Assembly: GCF_014873755.1 (NCBI RefSeq)
Contig: NZ_JADBEG010000001.1
Location: 1,552,501 to 1,616,500 of the forward strand
Length of the DNA: 64,000 bases
Direction of reading: 5' to 3'
Source of the DNA: Amycolatopsis lexingtonensis
GTDB taxonomy: Bacteria > Actinomycetota > Actinomycetes > Mycobacteriales > Pseudonocardiaceae
Both the position numbers and the translations under genes were made by a program. Below the pieces are notes generated by a model that saw only the letters and a program-made list of their open reading frames with translations, searched no databases and had not been told where the DNA came from. Positions within the stretch are counted from its first letter, which is position 1; every line of letters starts with the position of its first letter. This document shows, in pieces, positions 26,097-34,240 of the stretch.

Positions 26097-26301
26097 GGCC
26101 CGTTCCCGCCCAGGAGCACGGGGGAACCCCGGGAGGGAACGGGGGAGTGGGGGACGGGGGTCTTCACCGCGCCGCCACTACCTACAACGACCCGCGCGGA
26201 CCGGTGTTCCGGTTCCGGGGGTGACGTGCGTCGCCCGGGGTACCCCGCGCAGGGGTCGCCCGGACGAGCGCGCCGGCTGTCGTGATCGGCCCGCGTGGTT
26301 C

Positions 26302-26439
26302 ATGATCGACTCCATGGACCACATCGAGACACCGGCGAAACCCGCCCGCGGCCTGCACCGGGTGCTCCTCGCGGCGGCGGCGGGCGCCTTGATCGCCGCC
26401 GCCGCGTGGGTGGCCCTCTGGCTGGCCATGCACCTTTAG
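26302..26439 (+). CDS. Small single-pass membrane peptide (tentative)
   Basis: A 45-residue open frame with a basic N-terminal part and one hydrophobic segment (AAAAGALIAAAAWVALWLAM). No convincing Shine-Dalgarno is visible. An ATG at 26314 is an alternative start. It lies in the 352-bp gap between the SDR gene and the convergent CBM2 protein. The rest of that gap (26097-26301) contains G-rich runs but nothing I can assign. Confidence 0.35.
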   Translation: MIDSMDHIETPAKPARGLHRVLLAAAAGALIAAAAWVALWLAMHL

Positions 26440-26448
26440 GGGGAACGA

Positions 26449-27891
26449 CTACGGCGTGACCGGGATGTTCGTCAGGCCCGACTTGGCGTTCGTCACGGTG
26501 TTCGACGCGTACACCACGTTCGGGTTCGCCGCGCACTTCGACACCGAGCTGATCTTGATCGCGTAGGCGCCGGCCCCGCCGAGGTCGGACTTGTTGTTCC
26601 GCCACACGTTCCCGCAGCCGTTGTCGAACGACGGGCTCGTGCTGGTGTTGTGGTTCTCGTAGCCGTTGGCGAACGTGCCGGGCGCGGCGAACGTGCCCGT
26701 GTTGTCCTCTATCGTGTAGCCGATCCCCTTGACGTCGATCCAGGAGTCGGCCGAGTTCTCGCCGCTGATCCCGCGGCCGTCGAAGGTGTTTCCCCGGATC
26801 AGGCCGCCCGTCGTGCCTTCCTTGACGTCGATCGGCTCGGCGGCGATGAACGGGCCGATGTGGTTGTCCAGCACCTGGATCCGGTCGCCGCGGTCGACGC
26901 CGCCGGAGTTGCCGTGGCAGGCCCAGTTCGAGTTGGCCGAACCGAGGTAAACGCCCTCGCCGTAGCCGGGCTGCACGAGCCCGGTGTAGGTGATCGTGGA
27001 GTTCTTCAGCACGCTGTCGGCCGACGACCGGCGGAAGTGGATCGCCTCTTCGTCGACGTGGTGCACGGTGACGCCGTCGATGGTGGTGTGCGGCGAATTG
27101 TCGACGACGATGCCCTTCTTGGACTCCTGGACCGTGAACCCGGTCAGGTTCCAGTACGGCGCGCCCGAGAGCCAGAGGCCGTAGCCCGGGTCCCAGCCCG
27201 CGGTCGGCGTCGGACAGTCGGGTGCGTCACCGGACGGGCCGTCGTTGATCAGAACGGCGTTCGAGGGCCCCGAAAGGGTGATGGGCTTCGCCGCCGTGCC
27301 GGGTTTCGTCGTGACGAAGGAGCCGCGGTAGGTGCCGGCCGCCAGCTTGATCGCCTGCCCCGGCACCGCGTTCGCCAGTGCGGCCTGGAGCTGGGCGGCT
27401 GTCGAGACGTTCACGGTGTCGCTGCTCGGTGGGGGAGTGGTCGTGGTCGTGGGCGGCGTCGTCGGCGTGGTGGTGACCTGGCCGCCGCCCGTGCACGCGG
27501 CGCCGTTGACCGTGCAGCCGGCGGGCAGGCCCGCGCCGGAGACGTTGAAGCCGAAGCTCGCGGTCGCACCAGGGGCGACCGCGCCGTTGTACCCGGCGTT
27601 CGTGAACTTGTAGTGCTGCCCGGTCTGCGTCTTCACCGAGCTCCACGAGCTGGTGACCGCCGAGCCGGCCGGAAGGTCGAACTCGACCGTCCAGCCGGTG
27701 GCGGGCGCGTCGCCGCGGTTGGCGATCGTGTAGCCGCCGCCGTAGCCGCCGGTCCAGACCGACGACTGCCCGAAGGTCGCGGAGAGACTCGCCGACGCGG
27801 CGCGCGCGGTCACCCCGCCGGTCAGGGCGAGAGCGACCGCGGCGGCGGAAACGGTTGTGGTACCGAGGAAAACGGCACTTCGTGGGGACAC
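26449..27891 (-). CDS. Secreted CBM2 + right-handed beta-helix protein
   Basis: A 480-residue exported protein. It has a signal peptide (about 1-32), a family 2 cellulose-binding module (about 34-134, with conserved Trp46, Trp67 and Trp83 and a disulfide pair Cys126/Cys133), a Thr/Pro linker (about 138-157) and a right-handed parallel beta-helix (about 158-480) with repeated N/G-rich turns such as NLTGFTVQESKKGIVVDNS. Such beta-helices occur in pectate lyase-like and other polysaccharide-active enzymes. No lyase catalytic motif is certain. The GTG start follows GGAGG. A good promoter is present upstream. Confidence 0.87.
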   Translation of the reverse strand: MSPRSAVFLGTTTVSAAAVALALTGGVTARAASASLSATFGQSSVWTGGYGGGYTIANRGDAPATGWTVEFDLPAGSAVTSSWSSVKTQTGQHYKFTNAGYNGAVAPGATASFGFNVSGAGLPAGCTVNGAACTGGGQVTTTPTTPPTTTTTPPPSSDTVNVSTAAQLQAALANAVPGQAIKLAAGTYRGSFVTTKPGTAAKPITLSGPSNAVLINDGPSGDAPDCPTPTAGWDPGYGLWLSGAPYWNLTGFTVQESKKGIVVDNSPHTTIDGVTVHHVDEEAIHFRRSSADSVLKNSTITYTGLVQPGYGEGVYLGSANSNWACHGNSGGVDRGDRIQVLDNHIGPFIAAEPIDVKEGTTGGLIRGNTFDGRGISGENSADSWIDVKGIGYTIEDNTGTFAAPGTFANGYENHNTSTSPSFDNGCGNVWRNNKSDLGGAGAYAIKISSVSKCAANPNVVYASNTVTNAKSGLTNIPVTP

Positions 27892-27950
27892 CGATGGCCT
27901 CCGGAAAAGAGAAACAGCGGAGGTGTTGCGGCGGACACCCGGACGTTCCC

Positions 27951-27980
27951 TTTATAGGCGACCTCGGCGAGGCCCGTCAA
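27951..27980 (-). promoter_or_regulatory. Consensus-like promoter for the CBM2 beta-helix gene
   Basis: Read on the minus strand, TTGACG (27980-27975) and TATAAA (27956-27951) are separated by 18 bp, about 60 bp before the GTG start. This is a close match to the housekeeping actinobacterial promoter. Confidence 0.6.
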
Positions 27981-28011
27981 TGGACTGAACAACAGTCACG
28001 GATGTGAACGG

Positions 28012-30051
28012 CTACCCGGTGATGCTCGGCGCGCCGGTTTCGAGGTGCCCGCTGAACCGGCGCAGGAACTTCGGGTCGGCGTCGAGCGTGGCCGACAGGT
28101 CGTACCACCCGGACCCGTAGGCGACCGGGTTCCAGTCGTCGGTCACCGTCTGCCCGGCGGCGAGGATGTAGGTCCACGGCCCGTCGGTGCGGTAGTGGTT
28201 CGCGGTGACCGTGACCTTGACGGCGGTCGTCCCAGAGTTGCGCATGGTCAGCCGCAGCTTGTTGTCGGTGGTGTAGCCGCCGAGGACGTCGACGCCCGCG
28301 CCGGCGCTGTTCGCGTCCCCGGCGAGCACCCAGCGGAACCGGTTGGGCCCGTGCACCGCCACGCCGTACTTGCCGCCGCCGTAGAGCTGGATCCGCCAGG
28401 TGTCGCTGACCTGCGCCCCGGGTGCGACGTCGTAGGGCCACGGGCCGTCGGTCTGCCCGTCGTTGCGGTAGGCCATCAGCTGCACGGCCGCGGTGCCCTG
28501 GTTGGCGAACGTCGTGGTGAGGATCTTGCGGTCGGCGCTCAGCGACGTCGTGACCAGCGGCCGGTAGGGGAGCGCGCGGGCGGGCCGGGTCCCCGTCTCC
28601 TGGACCGGGACCTGCTGCGTGCCGGTGGCGGGCGGGGCGGGCTTCGGCAGCTTCTTCTGCGTGTCGTCGGCCTGCTTGCGCAGTGCGGCGGTGTCCGGCA
28701 GCAGCGGGATCTGGGTGCTCGGCGCACCGAAGTCGAAGCACGTCATGAGGTCGCCGCAGAGCGCGCGCCGCCACGCGCTGATGTTCGGCTCGGCGACGCC
28801 GGTCCAGCGTTCCAGGAACCGGATGACCGACGTGTGGTCGGTGACCTCGGAGCTGACCCAGCCGCCGCGGCTCCACGGCGAGATCACTGTCATCGGCACG
28901 CGCGCGCCGAGGCCGATCGGCTGGCCGCCGATGTACTCGCCGGCGGTGCCGGACGGCGCGATCGGCGGGGCGACGTGGTCGAAGAAGCCGTCGTTCTCGT
29001 CGTAGTTGATGAGCACGACGGTGGACTCCCACAGCTTCGGGTTGGCCCACAACGCGTTGAGCACGGTCTGGGTGTACGCGGCGCCGTCGACGGGCCGCGC
29101 TTCGGGGTGCTCGCAGTAGCCGTAGGGCGCGACGATCCAGGACACCTTCGGCAGCGAGCCGCTCGCGCAGTCGGCCTTGAACTCGGCGAGGACGTGGTCG
29201 ACATCCTTGCCCTGCCCCGAATCCGGGCCCCAGGTCTGGAACACACTGGCGCGCCGGGACAGTTCGCTGGTGTAGTCCTGGTGGTAGGCCTGGAAGAGCC
29301 ACAGCGGGTTGTCACCGTAGTCGCCGACGAAGGAGCCGCTCGCGTCCCCGACTTCCTTGTTGGCGTAGACCTTCCACGAAACACCGTGCTGCTGCAGGCG
29401 TTCGGGGTAGGTCGTCCAGCTGAAGACCGGCTTGTAGTCGGCGGGGTTGTAGTTCGCCGGGCCGCCCGCCTTGCCCTCGGCGTCGATGGTGCCGGTGAAC
29501 AGGTAGAGCCGGTTGGGCGTGGTCGGGCCCTGCACCGAGCAGAAGTAGTGGTCGCACACGGTGAACGCGTCGGCGAGCGCGCGGTGGAACGGGATGTCGC
29601 CCTGGCCGAAGTAGCCCATGGTCATCTCGCCCTTGGCGGGGATCCACGCGTCGTTGGCGCCGCCGGCGATCGCCTGGTGCTGGTCGGTCCAGCCGTGGCC
29701 GAGGTCGCCGAGGTCCTGACCGTCCACTTTGGTCGTGTCCACCCGGAACGGCAGGAGGTACTTGCCGTCGCCGCGCCCGGAATCGGGCTGGTGGAAGATG
29801 TCCTGGCCGTTCGGCTGGACGATCGCCGACCGGTCGCCGTAGCCGCGGACGCCGCGCATCGTGCCGTAGTAGTGGTCGAAGGAACGGTTCTCCTGCATGA
29901 GGACCACGACGTGTTCGACGTCGGAGAGGCTGCCGGTCGCGCGGGGCTCGGCGAGTGCCTCGGCCATGCCGGGCGGCAGGGCGCCGAGGGCACCGGCGGC
30001 GGCGACCCCGCCGAGGAAACGACGTCGGGTGAGCGCGTTCGGATCGGCCAT
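28012..30051 (-). CDS. Tat-exported phosphocholine-type phospholipase C
   Basis: A 679-residue secreted phosphoesterase. It begins with a twin-arginine signal (RRRFLGGVAAAGALGALPP) and contains the phospholipase C / acid phosphatase A core (about 43-460) with metal-site motifs VVVLMQENRSFDHYYGT, VCDHYFCSVQGPTTPNR, LINYDENDGFFDHV and TDHTSVIRFLE. Two C-terminal beta-sandwich domains of the type found only in bacterial PLCs follow (about 510-600 and 600-679). It should hydrolyse phosphatidylcholine or related lipids outside the cell, releasing diacylglycerol and a phosphorylated head group. The ATG follows GGAGG. Its placement among polysaccharide enzymes looks incidental. Confidence 0.9.
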   Translation of the reverse strand: MADPNALTRRRFLGGVAAAGALGALPPGMAEALAEPRATGSLSDVEHVVVLMQENRSFDHYYGTMRGVRGYGDRSAIVQPNGQDIFHQPDSGRGDGKYLLPFRVDTTKVDGQDLGDLGHGWTDQHQAIAGGANDAWIPAKGEMTMGYFGQGDIPFHRALADAFTVCDHYFCSVQGPTTPNRLYLFTGTIDAEGKAGGPANYNPADYKPVFSWTTYPERLQQHGVSWKVYANKEVGDASGSFVGDYGDNPLWLFQAYHQDYTSELSRRASVFQTWGPDSGQGKDVDHVLAEFKADCASGSLPKVSWIVAPYGYCEHPEARPVDGAAYTQTVLNALWANPKLWESTVVLINYDENDGFFDHVAPPIAPSGTAGEYIGGQPIGLGARVPMTVISPWSRGGWVSSEVTDHTSVIRFLERWTGVAEPNISAWRRALCGDLMTCFDFGAPSTQIPLLPDTAALRKQADDTQKKLPKPAPPATGTQQVPVQETGTRPARALPYRPLVTTSLSADRKILTTTFANQGTAAVQLMAYRNDGQTDGPWPYDVAPGAQVSDTWRIQLYGGGKYGVAVHGPNRFRWVLAGDANSAGAGVDVLGGYTTDNKLRLTMRNSGTTAVKVTVTANHYRTDGPWTYILAAGQTVTDDWNPVAYGSGWYDLSATLDADPKFLRRFSGHLETGAPSITG

Positions 30052-30287
30052 CACGGGAGCCTCCAGGGGCCTCGGCAGGGGCGGCGCGACCAGCGTAGGT
30101 GATCGAAGGTGCTCGAAAACACCGACGTTCGGACGTAATAGTGCAATCTGGTGTTCATCGGCTGTTCGGTTCGCGGTGCGCCCGCGTGACACTTTCCGGT
30201 GACCGGGAGCTGAACGGGAACCGGGCGGGGAATCTTGATCAGCACGAACCCCCTGACACACAGGGGAGAAAGCGGGAGGAGAGCACG

Positions 30288-30533
30288 ATGAAGACCCGAA
30301 TCGCTTCCCTGGCGGCGGCCGGTGCGCTCGCGGTTTCCGGGGTCGTCGCCGCGGCGGCCCCGGCGTCGGCCGACCCGGTGCCCGGCAGCGCGAACCAGTT
30401 CTACGCCTACTGCTCGGTGGATCTGCTCGGCGTGCCGATCGCGTGCACGGAAACCGACGCAGCCCACGCCACGCACGTCTGCCAGTACCTGGCGACCCCG
30501 CTGGGCATCGGCCTCGACTGCATCCAGCGCTGA
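30288..30533 (+). CDS. Small secreted four-cysteine protein
   Basis: An 81-residue precursor. It has a clear signal peptide (MKTRIASLAAAGALAVSG, cleavage near ASA-DP at about 31) and a mature part of about 50 residues with four cysteines (in YAYCSVD, PIACTETD, THVCQYL and LDCIQR), enough for two disulfides. A strong GGGAGGAG ribosome-binding site supports translation. No family is recognised. The small size and paired cysteines suit an extracellular peptide, but no activity should be inferred. Confidence 0.7.
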   Translation: MKTRIASLAAAGALAVSGVVAAAAPASADPVPGSANQFYAYCSVDLLGVPIACTETDAAHATHVCQYLATPLGIGLDCIQR

Positions 30534-30636
30534 CCCGCGTGGTTGCCCGAAAGTACCCGGTGGTCCGGACCATCGGGTACTCGTCGGAAAATGTCCGACC
30601 GGTTAGCCTTGTTCTTCGCCACTTCGCCGTCCATAC

Positions 30637-30657
30637 TTTGTTGTGATCCACAACAAA
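30637..30657. promoter_or_regulatory. Palindrome with TTTGTTGTG arms before GH16 gene
   Basis: Perfect 9-bp arms TTTGTTGTG and CACAACAAA are separated by 3 bp, 53 bp before the GH16 ATG. It is AT-rich against the local background and unlike the TGTTANCGCTAACA operators, so a different regulator is expected. Confidence 0.6.
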
Positions 30658-30709
30658 TAGGGCGCCGGTGAGCCGCCAGCCGTCGCCCGCGGAAGAAGAA
30701 GAGGCGACA

Positions 30710-31549
30710 ATGACGTCGACCAGGATCCCCACCCGGTGGCGCCGGACGGCCCGGTTGCTGGCCGTCCCCGCCGCCCTGCTCGCGCTCGGCGCCGTGGTGG
30801 CCGCCCCGCCGAGCCAGGCCGCTTCGGTTCTCGAGAGTTTCTCCGACGACTTCGACGGTGCCGCCGGGAGCGGCGTCGACGGTTCGAAGTGGGTGCACGA
30901 GACCGGCGACAACGTCAACAACCACGAACGGCAGTGGTACACCGACGGGACCGCCAACGCGGCCCTCGACGGCCAGGGCCACCTCGTGATCACCGCGAAG
31001 AAGGAGAACAGCGGCAACAACTGCTGGTACGGCGCGTGCGAGTACACCTCGGCGCGGCTCAACACCTCCGGCAAGTTCTCCACGTCGTCCGGGCACGTCG
31101 AAGCCCGGATGAAACTGCCGCGCGGGCAGGGCATGTGGCCCGCGTTCTGGATGCTGGGCACCGACATCGGCAGCGTCGGCTGGCCGAACTGCGGCGAGAT
31201 CGACGTCATGGAGAACGTCGGGTTCGAGCCGAACACCGTGCACGGCACCATCCACGGCCCCGGCTATTCGGGTTCGGGCGGCATCGGAGCGGCGTACAAC
31301 GGCCCGAACTTCTCCGACGACTTCCACACCTACGCCGTGGACTGGTCGACCGACAAGATCGTGTGGTCGGTGGACGGCAACGTCTACCAGACCCGCACGC
31401 CGGCCGACGTCGGCGGCAACGCGTGGGCGTTCAACCACCCGTTCTTCGTGATCCTCAACCTCGCGGTCGGCGGCTACTGGCCGGGCGACCCCGACGGCAG
31501 CACGCAGTTCCCGCAGCAGCTGGTGGTCGACTACGTCCACGTGAGCTGA
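30710..31549 (+). CDS. Secreted GH16 endo-beta-glucanase (laminarinase-like)
   Basis: A 279-residue exported enzyme. It has a signal peptide (about 1-36, ending SQA) and one GH16 jelly-roll domain with the catalytic motif GEIDVMENVG, in which Glu163 is the nucleophile and Glu168 the acid/base. Aromatic substrate-cleft residues appear in WPAFWMLG and GYWPGDPDG. The EIDxxE form with the extra residue indicates a beta-1,3- or beta-1,3-1,4-glucanase rather than a lichenase. It has no added binding module. It starts at ATG 30710, preceded by AAGAGG, and is probably under the TTTGTTGTG palindrome. Confidence 0.92.
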   Translation: MTSTRIPTRWRRTARLLAVPAALLALGAVVAAPPSQAASVLESFSDDFDGAAGSGVDGSKWVHETGDNVNNHERQWYTDGTANAALDGQGHLVITAKKENSGNNCWYGACEYTSARLNTSGKFSTSSGHVEARMKLPRGQGMWPAFWMLGTDIGSVGWPNCGEIDVMENVGFEPNTVHGTIHGPGYSGSGGIGAAYNGPNFSDDFHTYAVDWSTDKIVWSVDGNVYQTRTPADVGGNAWAFNHPFFVILNLAVGGYWPGDPDGSTQFPQQLVVDYVHVS

Positions 31550-31564
31550 GCGGCCCCCGATCGG

Positions 31565-31611
31565 CGGGACCGGCTCGCTCCCCGTGCGCGGCGGGGAGCG
31601 GACCGGTCCCG
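31565..31611 (+). terminator. Hairpin after GH16 gene
   Basis: Twenty-bp arms (CGGGACCGGCTCGCTCCCCG and its near-complement, two mismatches) with a 7-base loop lie 16 bp past the GH16 stop. They are followed by a short T-rich stretch (CGTCTTTTC). A transcription terminator is likely. Confidence 0.65.
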
Positions 31612-31633
31612 CGTCTTTTCCCGGGTCCGGCTT

Positions 31634-31863
31634 CCGGACGTCATGAAGGGGTCGTTCACCCTGCCAGGCGTCGGGGCCCCGGCAAAGTCGGGCCGGAGGT
31701 GGCTGGCGGATGCGCCCCAATGTGGCGTTGGGTGCATCCGGGACCAGAACACCAGCCCCAGCCGCCACATCGGTCACCGCCCGCAAGGTCATGAACGACC
31801 CGTTCGTGACGACCCGCGACCCCCGCAGACCGCGCACGACTTTGCCGGAGCCCTGACGTCCGG
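31634..31863. repeat. 230-bp nested palindromic intergenic element
   Basis: Terminal inverted repeats CCGGACGTCA (31634-31643) and TGACGTCCGG (31854-31863) enclose a second inverted pair, GGCCCCGGCAAAGTC / GACTTTGCCGGAGCC (31675-31689, 31838-31852). They also enclose members of the TCATGAACG-type palindrome at 31641 and 31788, and a central palindrome with arms GGATGC...GCATCC (31708-31739). It has no coding capacity. It looks like a non-autonomous palindromic or MITE-like element filling most of the 474-bp gap 31550-32023. Confidence 0.6.
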
Positions 31864-32023
31864 CGGCTGGCCCGCGCGACGTGGTGCCGGGCGGTCTTTT
31901 GGTACAGGCCTGTGACACTTCTGGTTCAGACCTGTCGAACAACCCCGACGGGCCGGCGATCTTCTCCGGACACAGTGATCGGAGTGCGCTCGAGCGAGCG
32001 CGCTTCGGCACCCGGAGGAGCTC

Positions 32024-32950
32024 ATGTCCCGTACCCGCATCCCACCCGTCGCCGGCGGGATCGCCGCCGCGGTGGCCGTCGCCATCGCCGTGACCTGCTG
32101 GGTGCTCTTCCCTCCGGAACTCGCCGGCCGGGCGAGCGCGGCGCGGCCGTCGATCGACCTGGCGCTGCCGTGGCCGTCGGACGGGCAGGCGAGCGCCGAG
32201 GTGCTGGGCCTGGGCTCACTCGGCAGCCGCGGTGAACAGCAGCCGGTGCCGATCGCCAGCGTCACGAAGGTGATGACCGCCTACGTGGTGCTGAAGGACC
32301 ACCCGCTCGACGCGGCCGAGGCGGGCCCGCAGATCACCGTCGACGAGCAGGCCGAGGCCGAATCGACGTCGGCGGAGGAGTCGACCGCGCCGGTCCGTGC
32401 GGGCCGCCGGATCAGCGAGCGGGACCTGCTGGCACTGATGCTGGTCCCGTCCGGCAACAACGTCGCCCGGCTGCTGGCCCGCTGGGACGCGGGCAGCCAG
32501 GAGGCGTTCGTCGGGAAGATGAACCGCGAGGCCGCGGCGCTCGGCATGACGAGCACGACGTACACCGGCGCGAGCGGGGTCGAGGACTCCACCACGAGCA
32601 CCGCCACCGACCAGCTGCGGCTGGCGCGCGAGGCGATGAAGCTACCGGTGCTGCGCGCGATCGTGGCCACGCCGAGCCTGCGCGTCGACGGTGTACCGGG
32701 CACGGTGGTCAACACGAACACGCTCTTGGGCAGTGACGGTGTGATCGGCCTGAAGACGGGTTCGTCGACGGCCGCGGGCGGCGCGCTGATGTGGGCGGCG
32801 CAGGCTTCCGGTGGTCGGTTGATCCTGGGGGTGGTCCTGCACCAGAGCCCGGGCGGCACCCCGGCGGCGGGCTTGAAGGCGGCGTTGGAGAACAGCCGCC
32901 GGCTGATCGCGGCGATCCAGCACGAGCTGCCGAGGGCGGCCACCCGATGA
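32024..32950 (+). CDS. D-alanyl-D-alanine carboxypeptidase (S11 family)
   Basis: A 308-residue extracytoplasmic penicillin-binding protein. It has an N-terminal signal/anchor (about 8-30) and the serine-DD-peptidase motifs in order: SVTK with Ser79 and Lys82, SGN with Ser143 and Asn145, and KTG at Lys244. It trims the terminal D-Ala from peptidoglycan stem peptides and thereby controls crosslinking. GGAGGAG precedes the ATG. Its TGA overlaps the ATG of the next gene (ATGA), a membrane EEP-domain protein, so the two products are made together. Confidence 0.9.
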   Translation: MSRTRIPPVAGGIAAAVAVAIAVTCWVLFPPELAGRASAARPSIDLALPWPSDGQASAEVLGLGSLGSRGEQQPVPIASVTKVMTAYVVLKDHPLDAAEAGPQITVDEQAEAESTSAEESTAPVRAGRRISERDLLALMLVPSGNNVARLLARWDAGSQEAFVGKMNREAAALGMTSTTYTGASGVEDSTTSTATDQLRLAREAMKLPVLRAIVATPSLRVDGVPGTVVNTNTLLGSDGVIGLKTGSSTAAGGALMWAAQASGGRLILGVVLHQSPGGTPAAGLKAALENSRRLIAAIQHELPRAATR

Positions 32951-34005
32951 CGGCGACCGTGCAGCCTGGCGACCCGAGTTCGGCGGTCACCCAGCCGCTG
33001 GGGCGGGGCAGCGGGCATCCAGGAGCCGAGCCCGCCCGGTTGTCGGGGTCGGGCGGCGGACGCCTGCCCACCTCCAAGCGGTGGGCCGGGATCTGGCGCC
33101 GCGGCCGCGTCATCGCCGCGTTCGCCGTGCTCATCGCCCTGCTCCTCCTCGCCCACCCCCTCGTCCCCAACTGGCCCGGCAACGCGGGCAGTCTCCTCGA
33201 AACCTTCCTCCCCTGGACCGGCGCCCTCGTCCTCCTCCTGCTCGCCACCGCCCTCCTGCGCCGCTCGGCCCTCGCCCTCGTCGCACTCCTCCTCCCCACC
33301 GTGATCTGGACCGCCGACTTCGGCGGCAAGCTCTTCGACCACCGCGGCACCGGCGGCGACCTCACCGTCGTCTCGCACAACGTCAACGACGAAAACCCCG
33401 ACCCCGCCGGCACCGCGCGAACCCTCGCGGCTTCGAACGCGGAAGTGATCGCGCTCGAGGAACTCAAGCGGTCGGAGATCCCGAAGTACGAAGACGCCCT
33501 CGCCGCCCGGTATCCGCACCACACCGTGCAAGGGACCGTCGGGGTCTGGAGCACCTTCCCGCTCCGGGACACCAGCCCGGTCGAAATCATGCCGTGGACC
33601 CGCGCCCTCCGGACCACAGTGGACACTCCCAAGGGGCCCGTCGCGGTGTTCGTGGCGCACCTGCCGTCGGTGCGGGTGCGGCTCGACTCGGGGTTCACCG
33701 CCGACGGACGCGATGCCGCTGTCGAACGGCTCGCCGCCGAAATCGCCGCGGACCCCGCGGAAAAGACCGTGCTCGTCGGCGATTTCAACGGGACCGCCGA
33801 CGATCGGGCGCTGGCCCCGATCACCGCTCGCCTCAAAACCGCGCAGGACGAGGCCGGGGACGGGTTCGGGTTCAGCTGGCCCGCGTCGCTGCCGCTGGCC
33901 CGGATCGACCAGATCTTCGTCGGCGGGGTGCGGGCGGTGGCGGCCTGGACGCTGCCCGCGACCGGGAGCGACCATCTGCCCGTGGCGGCCACGATCGCGC
34001 TCTGA
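32947..34005 (+). CDS. VanJ-like membrane endonuclease/exonuclease/phosphatase-fold protein
   Basis: A 352-residue protein. Its Ser/Gly-rich cytosolic N-terminus is followed by three hydrophobic segments (about 54-72, 84-102, 103-120) and an extracellular endonuclease/exonuclease/phosphatase domain (about 130-352). The domain shows SHNVNDENPD, EELKRSE, VAHLPSVRVR, VGDFNGTADD and GSDHLPV, which contain the metal-binding Asn/Glu/Asp/His of the fold. Topology and length match VanJ of streptomycetes, a membrane protein giving teicoplanin-type resistance and linked to undecaprenyl-pyrophosphate metabolism. Coupling to a D,D-carboxypeptidase supports a cell-wall role. Related secreted nucleases share the domain, so this is a family-level call. 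Confidence 0.8.
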   Translation: MTATVQPGDPSSAVTQPLGRGSGHPGAEPARLSGSGGGRLPTSKRWAGIWRRGRVIAAFAVLIALLLLAHPLVPNWPGNAGSLLETFLPWTGALVLLLLATALLRRSALALVALLLPTVIWTADFGGKLFDHRGTGGDLTVVSHNVNDENPDPAGTARTLAASNAEVIALEELKRSEIPKYEDALAARYPHHTVQGTVGVWSTFPLRDTSPVEIMPWTRALRTTVDTPKGPVAVFVAHLPSVRVRLDSGFTADGRDAAVERLAAEIAADPAEKTVLVGDFNGTADDRALAPITARLKTAQDEAGDGFGFSWPASLPLARIDQIFVGGVRAVAAWTLPATGSDHLPVAATIAL

Positions 34006-34160
34006 CTCCGGGCGCGAACATGCGCCTGAACACCGTGGTCACGGCGCAGCCGGTGAATCACAAACGAAGCTTTCCGCAGGCCGGGGCCCGGTATCCGCGC
34101 GAGCAGCGACGCCGGGGCACGTGACCACACCGTTACGCGACCCAGGGTTGACCGCGAGGG

Positions 34161-34174
34161 TGTTATCGCTAACA
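34161..34174. promoter_or_regulatory. LacI-type operator TGTTATCGCTAACA
   Basis: This member of the TGTTANCGCTAACA set lies 66 bp before the lacI-2 start, the usual place for autoregulation. Confidence 0.75.
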
Positions 34175-34240
34175 CTACTCCTCGCCGTCACCGGAACAGG
34201 TGACGCAGATCCAGTCGACGCGGACGGAGAGGGGACGCCG

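Noticed and set aside
26097..26301. G-run-rich stretch after the SDR gene, considered as a structured RNA or terminator
   Set aside because: No convincing inverted repeat or conserved RNA motif could be seen.
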